Assembly: GCA_012511005.1 (NCBI GenBank)
Contig: JAAZGX010000295.1
Location: 1 to 8,292, forward strand
Source of the DNA: Clostridiales bacterium
GTDB taxonomy: Bacteria; Bacillota; Clostridia; Oscillospirales; Acutalibacteraceae
Length of the DNA stretch: 8,292 bases
Reading direction: 5' to 3'
The notes below the pieces were generated by a model. It saw only the letters and a list, made by a program, of their open reading frames with translations. It did no database searches and was not told the origin of the DNA. Position 1 is the first letter of the stretch; the number at the start of each line of letters is the position of its first letter. The position numbers were made by a program, and so were the translations under genes. Positions 1 to 7,185 of the stretch are shown here, piece by piece.

Positions 1-55
1 AAATAGGGGATATAACACGAAGTATAGACAGTAATATTAATATAAAAATTAAAAT

Positions 56-87
56 GGAGCTGTGGTTTACACGGCTCTATATTTTTT
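56..87 (+). terminator. Rho-independent terminator of an upstream gene
   Basis: A 9-bp stem, GGAGCTGTG (56-64) against CACGGCTCT (70-78) with two G-T wobbles, encloses the loop GTTTA and is followed by a run of six T (82-87). It lies upstream of the two-component remnant, so it must end transcription of a gene lying left of the window or at its very edge. Bases 1-55 hold no coding region I can identify. The short frame ending in a stop at 32-34 could be the last residues of that gene, but this cannot be shown. Confidence 0.75.
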
Positions 88-98
88 ATAATGAAAAA

Positions 99-138
99 TC
101 AGATAGAATTCAGATAACATACAAATAAATTTCAGATT
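99..138 (+). promoter_or_regulatory. Four 7-bp direct repeats at 11-bp pitch, candidate response-regulator operator
   Basis: TCAGATA occurs at 99-105 and 110-116, ACAAATA (5 of 7 matches) at 121-127 and TCAGATT (6 of 7) at 132-138. All four start exactly 11 bp apart, with 4-bp spacers. PhoB/OmpR-class winged-helix regulators bind such tandem direct repeats (7 bp plus 4 bp, one helical turn). The array sits between a terminator and the remains of a response regulator of this class, so an autoregulatory operator is a reasonable inference. The last repeat overlaps the first codons of the surviving regulator fragment, so the junction of the deletion that removed the regulator may lie here. The repeats are short and AT-rich, so chance is not excluded. 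Confidence 0.45.
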
Positions 139-269
139 TATGGGGTTATGACTATTACGGCGACGACAGAACATTAGATACGCATATGAAATTACTAAGA
201 AAGTCACTCGGAGTATATTCTTATCTGATAAAAACCTTGCGTGGATTGGGGTACCGATTTGATGGATAA
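129..269 (+). pseudogene. C-terminal remnant of an OmpR-family response regulator
   Basis: The frame from 129 to the TAA at 267-269 encodes the end of an OmpR/PhoB-type winged-helix DNA-binding domain. Visible are WGYDYYGDDRTLDTHMKLL (from 141), which covers the start of the recognition helix, RKSLG, and the closing wing TLRGLGYRFDG. An intact regulator has about 225-235 residues with an N-terminal receiver domain; only about 46 codons remain here. The frame is closed by a TAA at 126-128, there is no start codon or ribosome binding site at the head, and no receiver-domain sequence is recognisable in any frame of bases 1-128. The stop overlaps the kinase ATG (262) by 8 bp, the usual regulator-kinase coupling. 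I infer a 5' deletion that left the terminator and operator-like region joined to the last codons. The fragment cannot phosphorelay and is almost certainly not functional. Confidence 0.85.
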
Positions 270-1561
270 ATTAAAACTACAATGGAAAATATTCGGCTTT
301 CTTTTAGGATTTTGTTTTTTACTACTTGTAATTCTATGGTCTTTTCAAACTGTATTTTTAAGCGATATGTATAAGAAAGTCCGTCAGTCAGAAATAGAAA
401 AGGCTATAACTCTTGTAGAGAAAAACATTAATAATGAAAACCTTGACGATATTTTATACGAGCTTGAAATTACGAAAGAAATAATGGTGCGCCGCACAGA
501 GTTCTTTGCTCCTCCAAATAAGCCGGAACCCAATAGACAGGAGCATAGAGAGCCGGAAACAATTACAAAGGATAAAACATTTACTTTAGAAAACGGCAGT
601 AAAATCTCGCTTACATTTTATGCAATAATAACACCTGTGATGCTACTGTATCAACGCTTAAAACAGAGCTTTATATTATAACAGTAATTATGATACTTCT
701 TGCAACAGCGCTTGCTGTTATAATATCAAAGCATATTTCAAAGCCAATAGAAAAAATCAATAAAAGTGCAAAAATGCTTGCAAACGGCACGTATGAAACA
801 GAGTTTCACGGTAAAGAGTTTTTAGAAATCAAAGAATTGTCTGACACATTAATATAGCCGCAAGAGAGCTTTCAAAGGTAGAAAAGCACCGCCGAGAGCT
901 TATGGCAAATGTATCACATGACCTTAGAACACCGCTTTCATTAATATATAGCTATGCCGAAATGATGCAGGACTTCCCAGAAGAGGTAACGGCTGAGCAT
1001 AGCCAAGTTATTATGGACGAGGCAAAGCGCCTAACCTCACTTGTAAATGATATTATGGATATTTCAAGTTTTGAAATGGGTGTAGAAAAGCTAAATATAG
1101 AAGAATATAACCTTACAAAAAGTCTTGAAAAGACCATAGAACGAATAGGTGAATTTATAAAGAAAGAAACCTACAAAATAGAATTTATATATGATACACC
1201 TATCAACATATTTGCAGACGAGGTTAAAATAACTCAAGCCTTTTATAATCTTCTTCTAAATGCAGTCGACCATTGCGGTGATAATAAAAACATAATTGTC
1301 AAGCAAACCATTATAGCGGATACGGTTAAAGTCGAGGTAATTGATAGCGGCGAGGGGATAAACGCTGAAGAGCTGCCATATATATGGGAGCGTTATTACA
1401 AGGTGGATAAAGAACATAAAAGACCGATTATCGGTACAGGTCTTGGGCTTTCAATTGTAAAAAAGATAGCCGAAATACACAGCGGCACATACGGCGTGAA
1501 GTCAGATATAGGTAAAGGCAGTAGCTTTTGGTTTCAGCTTAAAATCCGTCCGTATAATTAG
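262..1561 (+). pseudogene. Sensor histidine kinase broken by two frameshifts
   Basis: Membrane sensor kinase that would have phosphorylated the adjacent response regulator. The start is ATG 262, overlapping the regulator stop. In frame 1 (262-about 638) there is a membrane segment (FLLGFCFLLLVILW) and an extracytoplasmic region ending TFYAIITPV. In frame 3 (about 639-851) come DATVSTLKTELYIITV, the second membrane segment (IMILLATALAVII) and a HAMP linker (SKPIEKINKSAKML). In frame 2 (about 853-1561) come the HisKA motif SHDLRTPL (His at 917-919), the N box (FYNLLLNAVDHC), G1 (DSGEGI), the F box (WERYYKVDKE), G2 (GTGLGLSI), and the TAG stop. Each shift is a one-base loss, near 637-640 and 851-853. 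Adding two bases gives 1302 nt, exactly 434 codons, so the rest is complete. Neither site looks like a slippery programmed-frameshift signal. The first piece (ending 681) lacks the catalytic core. The last piece could start at the ATG 902 as a soluble 219-residue catalytic fragment, but it has no clear ribosome binding site. Confidence 0.9.
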
Positions 1562-1604
1562 TTTTGCTCAGCAAAACAGCAGAGCTTTTGATGCCAAAAA
1601 AATA

Positions 1605-1633
1605 TTGACGAAAGACAAAGAGGCTGTTATTAT
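1605..1633 (+). promoter_or_regulatory. Sigma-A promoter of the leucine-rich-repeat lipoprotein gene
   Basis: TTGACG (1605-1610) and TATTAT (1628-1633) are separated by exactly 17 bp, a near-consensus housekeeping promoter. It lies 44 bp after the kinase stop and about 47 bp before the ATG at 1681, so the lipoprotein gene can be transcribed independently of the broken two-component operon. Between the kinase stop and the promoter there is only a 6-bp inverted repeat, GTTTTG/CAAAAC (1561-1577), without a T-run. Confidence 0.75.
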
Positions 1634-1680
1634 TACGGTGTAAAGCTTTGGCTTTATTAAAAAGAAAGTGAGGTTGTCAT

Positions 1681-2592
1681 ATGAAAAATAGTTTATTAAA
1701 ACGCTCGGTTGCACTTTTTACACTTGCATTTATTTTGTTTTCCGCAGGCTGCTCTTGCAGCTCTCGCACAGGAAAAAAAGAGTTAGTTGTTTTTAAGGAC
1801 GCAGTTTTTGAAAAGCTAATCAAAGAAGAGCTTAAAAAGGATACAGTTTACACGGACGATTTATCAGATGTTAGCGGAATACAAATTTTAGCAGATAAGT
1901 TTATATTTTTATCAGGCAGCGGAAGACCGGAAAGAGATATCATTCTTTACGGCGACGATGCATTCGAGTATGAGGAGCAAAAATACACGGGCTTTGGCAC
2001 TATAAAAACGCTTGAGGACCTAAAAAACTTCCCCGCACTTAATGCATTAAAGGTCTTTTTACAGCCCGAAATAGATTACAGCACAATTCCGTCTATGGAA
2101 AAGCTAACACAGCTTACTATCTCCCAAAGCAAGCTAAAGGACATAGCTTTTCTTTCAAACGCTGTAAATATAGTGTCATTATCGCTTAGCACAAACAATA
2201 TTTCAGATATTTCACCATTAGGCGGCTGTACTAAGCTTACTTTTCTTTCGGTGGATTTTAATGATGTTTCATACATTACAGCACTGTCTAAGCTATCACA
2301 GCTTAAAAGGATTAGCTTTTACAGCAATCAAATAAGTGATTTAAGTCCAATAAAAGACCTTAAAAGCCTTGAGAACATAGCGTTATATGATAATAAAATC
2401 AAGGATATCGGCGCTCTTTCGGGTCTTACTAACCTTAAAAAGTTAGAGCTTATTAATAATGAAATTGAAGATGTAAGTCCGCTAAAAGATTTTGCCTCTT
2501 TTGAGGAGCTGCGACTTTCAGGAAATCCAATTAAAAATCTTGAAGTATTAAAGCATATTGAAAACCTTGAATATAAAAGAGTTTATCCTTAA
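1681..2592 (+). CDS. Leucine-rich-repeat lipoprotein (internalin/SDS22-like repeats)
   Basis: A 303-residue secreted, probably membrane-anchored LRR protein. Residues 1-24 form a lipoprotein signal: basic start (KNSLLKR), a hydrophobic stretch, then FSAGC with the lipid-accepting Cys24. Residues 36-72 (FKDAVFEKLIKEEL, then DDLSDVSGIQI) resemble the helical cap of internalin-type LRR proteins. Seven exact 22-residue repeats run from 141 to 294 with the pattern L..L.I..N.I.DI.PL....; the first few residues before them look like a degenerate extra repeat. Such repeats usually bind proteins or glycans; the ligand is unknown. The start ATG has GTGAGG (1669-1674) upstream and follows its own promoter at 1605-1633. 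A hairpin 14 bp after the stop ends the transcript. No sortase motif, wall-binding repeat or enzyme domain is present. A functional link to the flanking kinase or to the convergent ABC operon cannot be shown. Confidence 0.88.
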   Translation: MKNSLLKRSVALFTLAFILFSAGCSCSSRTGKKELVVFKDAVFEKLIKEELKKDTVYTDDLSDVSGIQILADKFIFLSGSGRPERDIILYGDDAFEYEEQKYTGFGTIKTLEDLKNFPALNALKVFLQPEIDYSTIPSMEKLTQLTISQSKLKDIAFLSNAVNIVSLSLSTNNISDISPLGGCTKLTFLSVDFNDVSYITALSKLSQLKRISFYSNQISDLSPIKDLKSLENIALYDNKIKDIGALSGLTNLKKLELINNEIEDVSPLKDFASFEELRLSGNPIKNLEVLKHIENLEYKRVYP

Positions 2593-2606
2593 AAGATAAA
2601 TAAAAT

Positions 2607-2635
2607 GGGGCTGTAACCGTAAAGGTTACAGCCCC
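2607..2635. terminator. Bidirectional terminator between convergent genes
   Basis: A perfect 12-bp stem, GGGGCTGTAACC (2607-2618) against GGTTACAGCCCC (2624-2635), encloses the loop GTAAA. It starts 14 bp after the LRR gene stop on the plus strand and 12 bp after the permease stop on the minus strand. The flank downstream on the minus strand (complement of 2593-2606) is T-rich, ATTTTATTTATCTT. The plus-strand tail (TCGATATTTGTTTTA) is less uniform. It most likely serves both converging transcripts, better in the minus direction. Confidence 0.88.
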
Positions 2636-2647
2636 TCGATATTTGTT

Positions 2648-4867
2648 TTAATCCTTTAAGATACACATTAAAATATTATCACGATAAAATACCAGTGCAA
2701 TTTTTACTTCCTCGTTTATCGCTAAATAATTCGGATATAGCTTTTCTCGCATTTTCTCTATGTCGTATTTATCAGTAATAGTCTTATAAGGCGCAGTTAA
2801 GTCTCCTAATGCCGCCGAAACTCCGAAATATGGATTGTACGGCGAATTAAGGGAGTTATAACGGACTAAGGTAGTTTGAACTTTAGTATAATAATCTTTA
2901 TTTTCACAATTAAAAAGCTGAATTTGACTTATTTCGGGCTTTTCATTGAATAAATCATACACACCTAAACTCTTTAAATAAGCGACGGTCTTTTCCATTG
3001 ACCTATATATAAAGAAGTCACGATTCTGTTGTGAGTATTCAGTAGGAAGCCGCCCCATTTTAGCGCCGGACTTTGTTGTATCAATTAACGAAATAACTCC
3101 AACAGGCGGCTCCTTCGGTGTGTAAAACTCTTTACTGCTTAAGGTCCTCGTATCATCTGCAATAGCTTTAATCAGAGCGTCAAAGCTTTCCTCCGTCAGC
3201 CTTTCTGTGATATCTGTGTTATTATTTATATAACCCTCTACTGCGTGTAAATATACCTTGGCATTATTAAAATAGAGAACATCTTTATTAGTAAGATTAA
3301 AAGACGGACCCTCTGTCCAGAAATACTCGGGATTTTCGTCGGTGCTCCAAAGTGATTTGTCTACAAGCTGTGAATATACATAGTCTTTAGCTGTTTTGCT
3401 GTCATATATCTTCGTTATCTCAGACAAAGCTTCAAACGGTATATTAACATATTCTCTAAATACCTTTTCACCGCTTTTCAGATAATAAGCTATGAAAAAG
3501 GTTCTTTGTGAATTTTCACTTTTTTTGTTGTCTATCAGCATTTTATGAATATCAGTTATCAGCTTTTTCTCATCATCCGTTTCAAACCCCGATAAAACAT
3601 CAATATCCGCAACATATGAGGTGTCTATACCAAGAGGCAGAGATACCGCTATTTTATCAATATTTTCAAGAGAGGGAACACGCGCGGAAAACCCAAAGCC
3701 TCCGAAGGTAAGGGATAATACTACGGAGAAAATCACAGCTAAGAAAGAGAAAAGCGTAATAGCTGCACGCTTTCTTTTTTGCTTGCTGAAAAACAAAAAC
3801 AAGCAAATAACAGAGCTTATGAGTATAACAGCATTAACTACAACTAAGTAGTAGCTCCTATTTGGAGGGACAGAGAAAAATCTGTCCGTTTTAAAAAAGA
3901 GAACCGCTACCGCTAAAATTGCAAAAAGAGATGTGATGCTTGATACAAGCTGTGACGATTTGTGCATCCCGTTTTGCTCTATTTTACGGTTTTTGAAAAC
4001 CCTGTAGGCTATAAACAGCACAAACACAGAGATTAAAGCCCAAGCGATAAAGGGCATATAAAGGGAGAGGGGAAAGGATGTAACCTCCCTTGCGTATTCT
4101 GCGTTCTCCGTAAATAAACGGTAGCTAATAAGACCTTTATCTTCCCAGATGCTGCCTGTACGTAATGTGCCTATGTTCGTTGTGTATGTAAGAGTAAGAG
4201 GGTTTAGAAAATATAAAGCGTGGACGGCGTCCTTAACAGGCGGCATAAAACGAAAGCTATAGCCCGTTAAAAAGGTTCTAAAGCATAAGCTGAAAAAGCT
4301 TATAATGACATAAGGCAAGCCTATAAAGGATACGCTCAAAAGGAGTGACTCAATTCGCGTTGAAGCCAAAAGGCTTGCAAGCGTAAAAGCCGTAAACCCT
4401 AAAAGAGCAATAGTAAAAAAGCTCAATATAAAAAGTATATATGTTTTTATCGTATAGCTTTCAATTCCTATGTATTTCCCGTTTTCAAATAGAATTATTG
4501 TTAAAGGAATAAGTATAGCTATGAACATAGAGATAATAGAAGGGATAATTTTATTCAAAAATAGCCTGTATCTTGAAATTCCAAAGCTCATAATTACATT
4601 TGATTTTGGTTTACTGCTCAAAAAATCAAATTGCACGAAAGCCATACCCATACCAAATAAGAGAAGAAAAGTGTACACAATAAAATCTCCGAATAAGTCG
4701 CCGGTAAATAAAAGCTTGTAATCGAACGGTTTTTCAATAAGACTATTTATTATGGGCATAGTTAACCCTATTATGAATATAGTGATTGCTATGACTGCGG
4801 GAAACATAGCGGAAAGACAATTTCGAAGAAAGTCATAACGCAAATCACTTTTTTGTATTTGTCGCAT
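2648..4867 (-). CDS. ABC-2-type transporter permease with large C-terminal domain (second of two paralogues)
   Basis: A 739-residue membrane protein, last gene of the GntR-ABC operon. Hydrophobic segments lie at about 18-42, 58-80, 103-127, 142-168, 172-195, 268-292, 306-325, 338-360 and 367-390. A charged linker SSKPKSNVIMSFGISRYRLF (84-103) matches the cytoplasmic loop typical of ABC-2/Ytr-type permeases that contact the ATPase. From about 395 on, some 345 residues are soluble with no further membrane segment; if nine helices is correct and the N-terminus is cytoplasmic, this part faces outside. It parallels the neighbour at 5143-7185: GGFGFSARVP/GGLGFSTHTP, YLNPLT in both, FYTPKEP/YYYPKEP, SMEKTVAYL/TMENTLSFL. 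I recall such C-terminal domains as DUF6449, unverified. Start ATG 4867 has a consensus AAGGAGG 7 nt upstream. The substrate is unknown; pairing with the neighbouring permease and the ATPase is inferred from operon structure. Confidence 0.82.
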   Translation of the reverse strand: MRQIQKSDLRYDFLRNCLSAMFPAVIAITIFIIGLTMPIINSLIEKPFDYKLLFTGDLFGDFIVYTFLLLFGMGMAFVQFDFLSSKPKSNVIMSFGISRYRLFLNKIIPSIISMFIAILIPLTIILFENGKYIGIESYTIKTYILFILSFFTIALLGFTAFTLASLLASTRIESLLLSVSFIGLPYVIISFFSLCFRTFLTGYSFRFMPPVKDAVHALYFLNPLTLTYTTNIGTLRTGSIWEDKGLISYRLFTENAEYAREVTSFPLSLYMPFIAWALISVFVLFIAYRVFKNRKIEQNGMHKSSQLVSSITSLFAILAVAVLFFKTDRFFSVPPNRSYYLVVVNAVILISSVICLFLFFSKQKRKRAAITLFSFLAVIFSVVLSLTFGGFGFSARVPSLENIDKIAVSLPLGIDTSYVADIDVLSGFETDDEKKLITDIHKMLIDNKKSENSQRTFFIAYYLKSGEKVFREYVNIPFEALSEITKIYDSKTAKDYVYSQLVDKSLWSTDENPEYFWTEGPSFNLTNKDVLYFNNAKVYLHAVEGYINNNTDITERLTEESFDALIKAIADDTRTLSSKEFYTPKEPPVGVISLIDTTKSGAKMGRLPTEYSQQNRDFFIYRSMEKTVAYLKSLGVYDLFNEKPEISQIQLFNCENKDYYTKVQTTLVRYNSLNSPYNPYFGVSAALGDLTAPYKTITDKYDIEKMREKLYPNYLAINEEVKIALVFYRDNILMCILKD

Positions 4868-4874
4868 AGCGGCG

Positions 4875-4881
4875 CCTCCTT
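4875..4881 (-). promoter_or_regulatory. Consensus Shine-Dalgarno AAGGAGG for the downstream permease
   Basis: Read on the minus strand, AAGGAGG ends 7 nt before the ATG at 4867. This fixes that start and suggests the gene can be translated on its own even though the upstream permease now stops 275 nt earlier. Confidence 0.8.
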
Positions 4882-4893
4882 AATAAAAATTTG

Positions 4894-5142
4894 TTATTTT
4901 TCTAATATATAAACTGCCTCAGACTCGTCAGGATAAGTTACAAGCGCATAGCTTACATTTTTTCCGACAGTCGTATAAAAGCTGTGAAGCTTTCCTGAAA
5001 AGGCGGCAATATCGTTGCTGTTTTCATAAACGGCATACGGTAGAACGGTGGCTTTTGCTTCTAAATTTGCAATATAGTCAGCGCCGGAGCCGTCTTGGAG
5101 GGTGTCAAACCGCTGTACAAATAGTTGGTTTACTGTACATTC
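4894..5142 (-). pseudogene. In-frame C-terminal continuation of the upstream permease after an amber stop
   Basis: Directly after the TAG at 5143-5145, the same frame stays open for 82 codons to a TAA at 4894-4896. It begins ECTVNQLFVQRFDTL and ends in KLHSFYTTVG, VSYALVTYPD and VYILEK. This aligns with the extreme C-terminus of the sister permease, KLYPNYLAIN, VKIALVFYRD and MCILKD, and further up YENSNDIAAFSGKL matches TDKYDIEKMREKL. The stretch is therefore the old end of the permease gene, separated by one nonsense codon, and not a separate gene: it has no start codon at its head and no ribosome binding site. With it, the gap to the next gene is 26 nt, as tight as the other junctions of the operon. 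Without it, 275 nt are left unexplained. Confidence 0.85.
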
Positions 5143-7185
5143 CTAAAGAGAAATTTTCTTAATAGTTTGACTTCGACTGTCATCTATTGTTATTACAGAA
5201 TCTAAAAATGACAGCGTGTTCTCCATTGTTGAATGTATGTGAAGCGTATAATACGTTGAATTTGTAATGCCTTCTGCTTCAGCGTTGCCTATACGGAGCT
5301 TTATTATATATTTGCACGGCTCTTTTGGGTAATAGTAGTCAGCGGCGCTCATATTCCTGTAGTCGGTTGCAACAGCCGTTAAAAACTTGTCATATTTCTC
5401 CTCGTCAAGATTTTCTGAAATATCAAAGCTGTATTTTCCGGCTTCAGTTGATTTTAACTCGAACATTACAAGTTCTTCAAATTCATTTAGGGTAGATTTC
5501 CTTATTTGCATATCTAAGTCCACATGCGGGTCTTCATTTATCAACTCCATAATCTCCTCGACAGAAATATGTGAAGACTTATCAGCCAATCGCCTGTAAA
5601 GATAGTCCTTTACCGTGTCGCTTTCAAAAACCTCAAAAAGCGATATTAATGCTTCGTCGGAATATTCCGGAAAGACCCTTTCTACCTCTTTTCCGTTTGA
5701 GAGCGTATACTTAATTATAACGGGGTAGGGTTGCATTTTACTCTCACTTTTCGCAAGCGTTTTATGAAGTGAAAGAATAAGTTTTTTATCCTTTGTGCTA
5801 TTAAATCCCGTATATCTATTGGGGTTCACATTATCTTTTGCTATATAGGAACGAAATACCTTATTATCAGGCGCATAAGGGTACTGTAAACTAATCTTTG
5901 AGATATTGCCCTCACTCGGCGTGTGAGTTGAAAAGCCAAGTCCGCCCGTAATACAAATGATAGGTATAATTAAAGCTAAAAAAGCAAGCGGTAAAAGCTT
6001 TAAGCTCTTTATCAGGCGTTTAACATTCAGAGTATAAAGGAATAAGCAAATAAACAGTGTGATAACAGCGTATAGCAGTATGTATGAAAGTGATAAAAAC
6101 TTTCCGTAATTATCTAACAGAAAAAATGAGCATGAGCCTAATTTTATATACTCTCTTGCCTTAAAAACCCCAAACGCAAGCCCAAAGCCCGAAGCATATA
6201 AAACAGCAGTTAAGGTTATTATTGATGAGGCGGCTTTCCCGTGCCTCAATAGCCCCGTATTTTCTGCCTTTCTTCTGTCGAATAAAAAGAGGCATAAAAG
6301 AAGAACAGAAAGAGAAATAAAAATCCACAGAAAGAATGAGGTAAATTCAGAAAGCTTTAAGCTGTAAAGGTTTTGAGCGCCCCAATTAAACCGCTGTGTT
6401 TCATCATAAAGATTTGAGTACACTGACAAAATCGCGTTATAGTCAAATTTCGAATAATTCATTGTAAGCGGATTTAAATAGCGCATTATATTTTCGCTTT
6501 TTTGAAAAAAACTAAAAAAATCAAAAATAGGAAACAGAGCGCCACCTTTGAACGCCTCAGAGTATCCTCTTAAAAAGAAACTGAAACTCGCATAAAAGAA
6601 CTGTATAATACCAAAAGGCAAAATGGTAAGTGAAAGTGCCGTAAGAGACGCTTCAGTTTTTGTGGCGGCAAGAATAGAGGACAGTGTTCCGATTGTAAAG
6701 CCTACAAGAATTACACTAAACAAGACGACAATAAAGAAAGCGCAAACCTTAAGGCTATAAAGGTTAAATCCGAAAACCTTTATGTTTATTGCAAGCGTTA
6801 GAAGAAGGGGAGTAACAACGGCTAAAAGTAGCTCTAAAGAGAATGCGGAACACCTGTTTAGTAATAGCTGTTTTCTCGAAAGCCCAACGCTAAGTAAAAC
6901 ATTTTGCTCCTCTTTATTTCCTAAAAACTTGAACATATAAAGCCCTGACATAATGCCGAGAATAAGCAGAAATATAATAAACATACTTTCTACTTCACCG
7001 TCCGCCTCTGAAAAAACCATTTTATAATCCTGTATTGGACCTCTAATTATTAACAAAAAGCTTAGCAGTGTAGAGTAAATAAGCAGGCTTATGAATACTA
7101 TTACTGAGGGTATTGCACCGTTTTTCAAGGCTTTAACGAAATCATAAGTACTATCTTTATTTGTGGAAAAAACCTTCCGTTTCAA
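5143..7185 (-). CDS. ABC-2-type transporter permease, C-terminally truncated by TAG (first of two paralogues)
   Basis: A 680-residue membrane protein directly after the ATPase gene. I chose the TTG at 7183-7185: GGAGGGAGAGG lies 3-9 nt before it, and the N-terminus (KRKVFSTNKDSTYDF) then matches the length and sequence of the sister permease start (QIQKSDLRYDF). The ATG at 7206 lies ahead of that ribosome binding site. Membrane segments fall at about 27-47, 65-86, 114-134, 148-172, 180-204, 282-303, 319-340, 363-385 and 395-416, followed by a soluble domain from about 420. Shared landmarks with the sister gene are NVLLSVGLSRKQLLLN, RYLNPLTMNY, GGLGFSTHTP and YYYPKEP. The coding frame ends at an amber codon that cuts off 82 conserved residues; the intact form would have about 763. 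The start overlaps the ATPase stop by 29 bp, indicating translational coupling. Whether the truncated protein still folds and transports is open. Confidence 0.8.
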   Translation of the reverse strand: MKRKVFSTNKDSTYDFVKALKNGAIPSVIVFISLLIYSTLLSFLLIIRGPIQDYKMVFSEADGEVESMFIIFLLILGIMSGLYMFKFLGNKEEQNVLLSVGLSRKQLLLNRCSAFSLELLLAVVTPLLLTLAINIKVFGFNLYSLKVCAFFIVVLFSVILVGFTIGTLSSILAATKTEASLTALSLTILPFGIIQFFYASFSFFLRGYSEAFKGGALFPIFDFFSFFQKSENIMRYLNPLTMNYSKFDYNAILSVYSNLYDETQRFNWGAQNLYSLKLSEFTSFFLWIFISLSVLLLCLFLFDRRKAENTGLLRHGKAASSIITLTAVLYASGFGLAFGVFKAREYIKLGSCSFFLLDNYGKFLSLSYILLYAVITLFICLFLYTLNVKRLIKSLKLLPLAFLALIIPIICITGGLGFSTHTPSEGNISKISLQYPYAPDNKVFRSYIAKDNVNPNRYTGFNSTKDKKLILSLHKTLAKSESKMQPYPVIIKYTLSNGKEVERVFPEYSDEALISLFEVFESDTVKDYLYRRLADKSSHISVEEIMELINEDPHVDLDMQIRKSTLNEFEELVMFELKSTEAGKYSFDISENLDEEKYDKFLTAVATDYRNMSAADYYYPKEPCKYIIKLRIGNAEAEGITNSTYYTLHIHSTMENTLSFLDSVITIDDSRSQTIKKISL

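Noticed and set aside
66..92. TTTACA and a perfect TATAAT as a promoter for the regulator remnant.
   Set aside because: The spacer is only 15 bp, the -35 falls inside the terminator stem, and TATAAT-like words are expected by chance right after a T-run in AT-rich DNA.
1561..1590. Hairpin after the kinase stop (GTTTTG/CAAAAC) as a terminator or attenuator.
   Set aside because: Only a 6-bp, AT-rich stem with no following T-run; an alternative pairing with CTTTTG exists but nothing supports regulation.
51..2635. Shared wording of the two terminators (TAAAATGGRGCTGT) as a dispersed repeat element.
   Set aside because: Similarity is limited to one stem arm and its flank; GGGGCTGT hairpins are common terminator forms in Firmicutes.
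3508..4721. Open frames on the plus strand inside the permease gene (67-83 codons).
   Set aside because: They lie opposite a long conserved membrane-protein gene, have no recognisable domain and no good ribosome binding site.
5114..5139. Inverted repeat TGTACA...TGTACA four bases after the amber codon on the minus strand, a possible readthrough-stimulating hairpin.
   Set aside because: Each arm is itself a 6-bp palindrome, the loop is 14 nt and pairing breaks off beyond the arms, so the hairpin would be weak. The context TAG GAA is not a known readthrough context.
5143..5145. Reassigned genetic code with TAG as a sense codon.
   Set aside because: The kinase ends at its natural C-terminus with TAG at 1559-1561 and no other gene here contains an internal TAG in a conserved frame; one codon is better explained by a nonsense mutation.
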